A DNA stretch of 5,825 nt from positions 1 through 5,825 of the forward strand of contig JAPUFZ010000243.1 in NCBI GenBank assembly GCA_027293245.1, written 5' to 3'. Below are positions 5,207 through 5,825 of the stretch, piece by piece. The notes under the pieces are model-generated. The model saw only the letters and a list, made by a program, of their open reading frames with translations, was not told where the DNA came from and did no database searches. A program made the translations under genes and the position numbers. Every line of letters begins with the position of its first letter. The stretch's first letter is position 1. This stretch comes from Gammaproteobacteria bacterium. GTDB lineage: Bacteria; Pseudomonadota; Gammaproteobacteria; GCA-001735895.

Positions 5207-5216
5207 GCTTCGAAGC

Positions 5217-5630
5217 ATGGTATTTACCAGCATGAAAGACAAAATCATTGAATTCATGGCGAGCGAATTTCCTCAATCGAGCGTGAAAATTGTAGCGGTT
5301 GGGAATAAAGGTTCTACTGTAAAGCAGGAAATTGGCACTGATCATTTACGGCCTGGTGGTACCGTGTCTGGCCCGGTGCTGATGGCCGTCGCTGATGTAG
5401 CTCTATATGTTGCTATAATTGGTGAAATAGGCCTGGTTCCCTTAGCTGTTACAACCAGTTTAAATATCAACTTTCTACGTAAGCCATCCTCAGAGAGAGA
5501 AATTATTGGTGTGTGCAGGTTGCTTAAGCTTGGAAAGGTTCTTGCCGTTGGCGAGGTGTCCCTGTATTCGGAGGGGCAGGATGAACCGGTAGCCCATGTT
5601 GTTGGCACCTATTCAATACCACCGAAATAA
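5217..5630 (+). CDS. PaaI-like hot-dog fold thioesterase
   Basis: A 137-residue single hot-dog domain protein (132 if starting at the in-frame ATG 5232). The core HLRPGGTVSGPVLMAVADVA (43-62) aligns with the HGG-x6-D active-site helix of PaaI-type acyl-CoA thioesterases. SGP (51-53) stands where HGG is usual, and Asp60 keeps the position of the catalytic carboxylate. LAVTTSLNINFLRKP (76-90) and VGEVSLYSEG (111-120) are the standard following strands. PaaI-type enzymes hydrolyse acyl- or aryl-CoA thioesters in the cytoplasm as tetramers; substrate unknown here. Neither candidate start has a good Shine-Dalgarno, and the palindrome GCTTCGAAGC ends at the first ATG. No CoA-pathway gene is adjacent. 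The family is fairly certain; whether it is active with a changed HGG motif is open. Confidence 0.85.
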   Translation: MVFTSMKDKIIEFMASEFPQSSVKIVAVGNKGSTVKQEIGTDHLRPGGTVSGPVLMAVADVALYVAIIGEIGLVPLAVTTSLNINFLRKPSSEREIIGVCRLLKLGKVLAVGEVSLYSEGQDEPVAHVVGTYSIPPK

Positions 5631-5667
5631 ATCGAGATAAAAACGGAACAGGGGTTGATCTTAATGG

Positions 5668-5825
5668 ATGTCCAAAATGTTTAAATTAAAATGGATTCTG
5701 TCCATACTTTTAGGTATTTATATATCTGGGTTTTTCCTGTTGGCCCCGATTCAAATGATTGGCATCAGCAGTGGTTGGTACAGTCTCACTCTGGTCGCTC
5801 AAAAGGTAGACTCTTTTGCTTATAG
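5668..5825 (+). CDS. N-terminal part of a small membrane or exported protein (partial)
   Basis: An open frame from ATG 5668 (or in-frame ATG 5677) runs 52 codons to the window end without a stop. The N-terminus is KLKWILSILLGIYISGFFLL, basic residues followed by a hydrophobic helix, then APIQMIGISSGWYSL. That fits an inner-membrane protein or signal anchor. A GGGG run (5651-5654) lies 13 nt before the first ATG; no better ribosome-binding site is visible. It follows the thioesterase by 37 bp in the same direction and could be co-transcribed. No family recognised. The very A+T-rich start resembles the rest of the right half. Confidence 0.5.
   Translation, partial: MSKMFKLKWILSILLGIYISGFFLLAPIQMIGISSGWYSLTLVAQKVDSFAY

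Noticed and set aside
1..5825. CRISPR arrays, tRNA/rRNA genes, transposase or phage genes
   Set aside because: No regularly spaced repeats, no tRNA-like cloverleaf or rRNA sequence, and no recognisable transposase, integrase or phage structural motif were seen in the window.

Overview
The window is a bacterial chromosomal segment, most likely from a gammaproteobacterium. That placement is an inference from gene style, intergenic spacing and codon use; no marker gene fixes the taxon. It divides into two compositional halves.

Left half (about 1-3324) is GC-richer: four lines hand-counted inside the enolase-type gene average about 60% G+C. It looks like a small catabolic locus. The 5' end of an Old Yellow Enzyme/trimethylamine-dehydrogenase-type flavin oxidoreductase runs leftward off the window edge (start at 94, minus strand). 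Divergent from it, after a 185-bp control region, come three rightward genes: an enolase-superfamily (mandelate racemase/muconate lactonizing type) enzyme, a cytoplasmic serine hydrolase of the beta-lactamase/NylB-like fold, and an NADPH-dependent FMN (quinone) reductase. The gaps are 16 and about 50 bp, so they probably form one operon. Together with the divergent flavoenzyme they suggest breakdown of a small organic acid, ester, amide or betaine-type substrate. The substrate cannot be read from the sequence. The enolase-type enzyme has Gly where the family's first metal-binding Asp normally sits.

Right half (about 3325-5825) is A+T-richer (sampled lines 40-47% G+C) and made of single, functionally unrelated genes: a Nudix hydrolase, a GFA/CENP-V-type zinc protein, a predicted signal-peptide plus single-TM protein of unknown function, a PaaI-like hot-dog thioesterase, and the start of another membrane protein cut by the window end. 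The junctions flanking the Nudix and GFA genes contain imperfect inverted repeats with TAAC...GTT(A/G) ends and a shared TAAGCTG in the right arms of two of them. The best one (4435-4518) resembles an integron attC recombination site. The Nudix and GFA genes may therefore be mobile cassettes outside a classical integron; no integrase is present in the window. An 18-bp perfect palindrome at 3910-3927 lies just ahead of an AT-rich promoter-like stretch upstream of the GFA gene and is unexplained.

No tRNA, rRNA, CRISPR array, transposase or convincing classical rho-independent terminator was seen.
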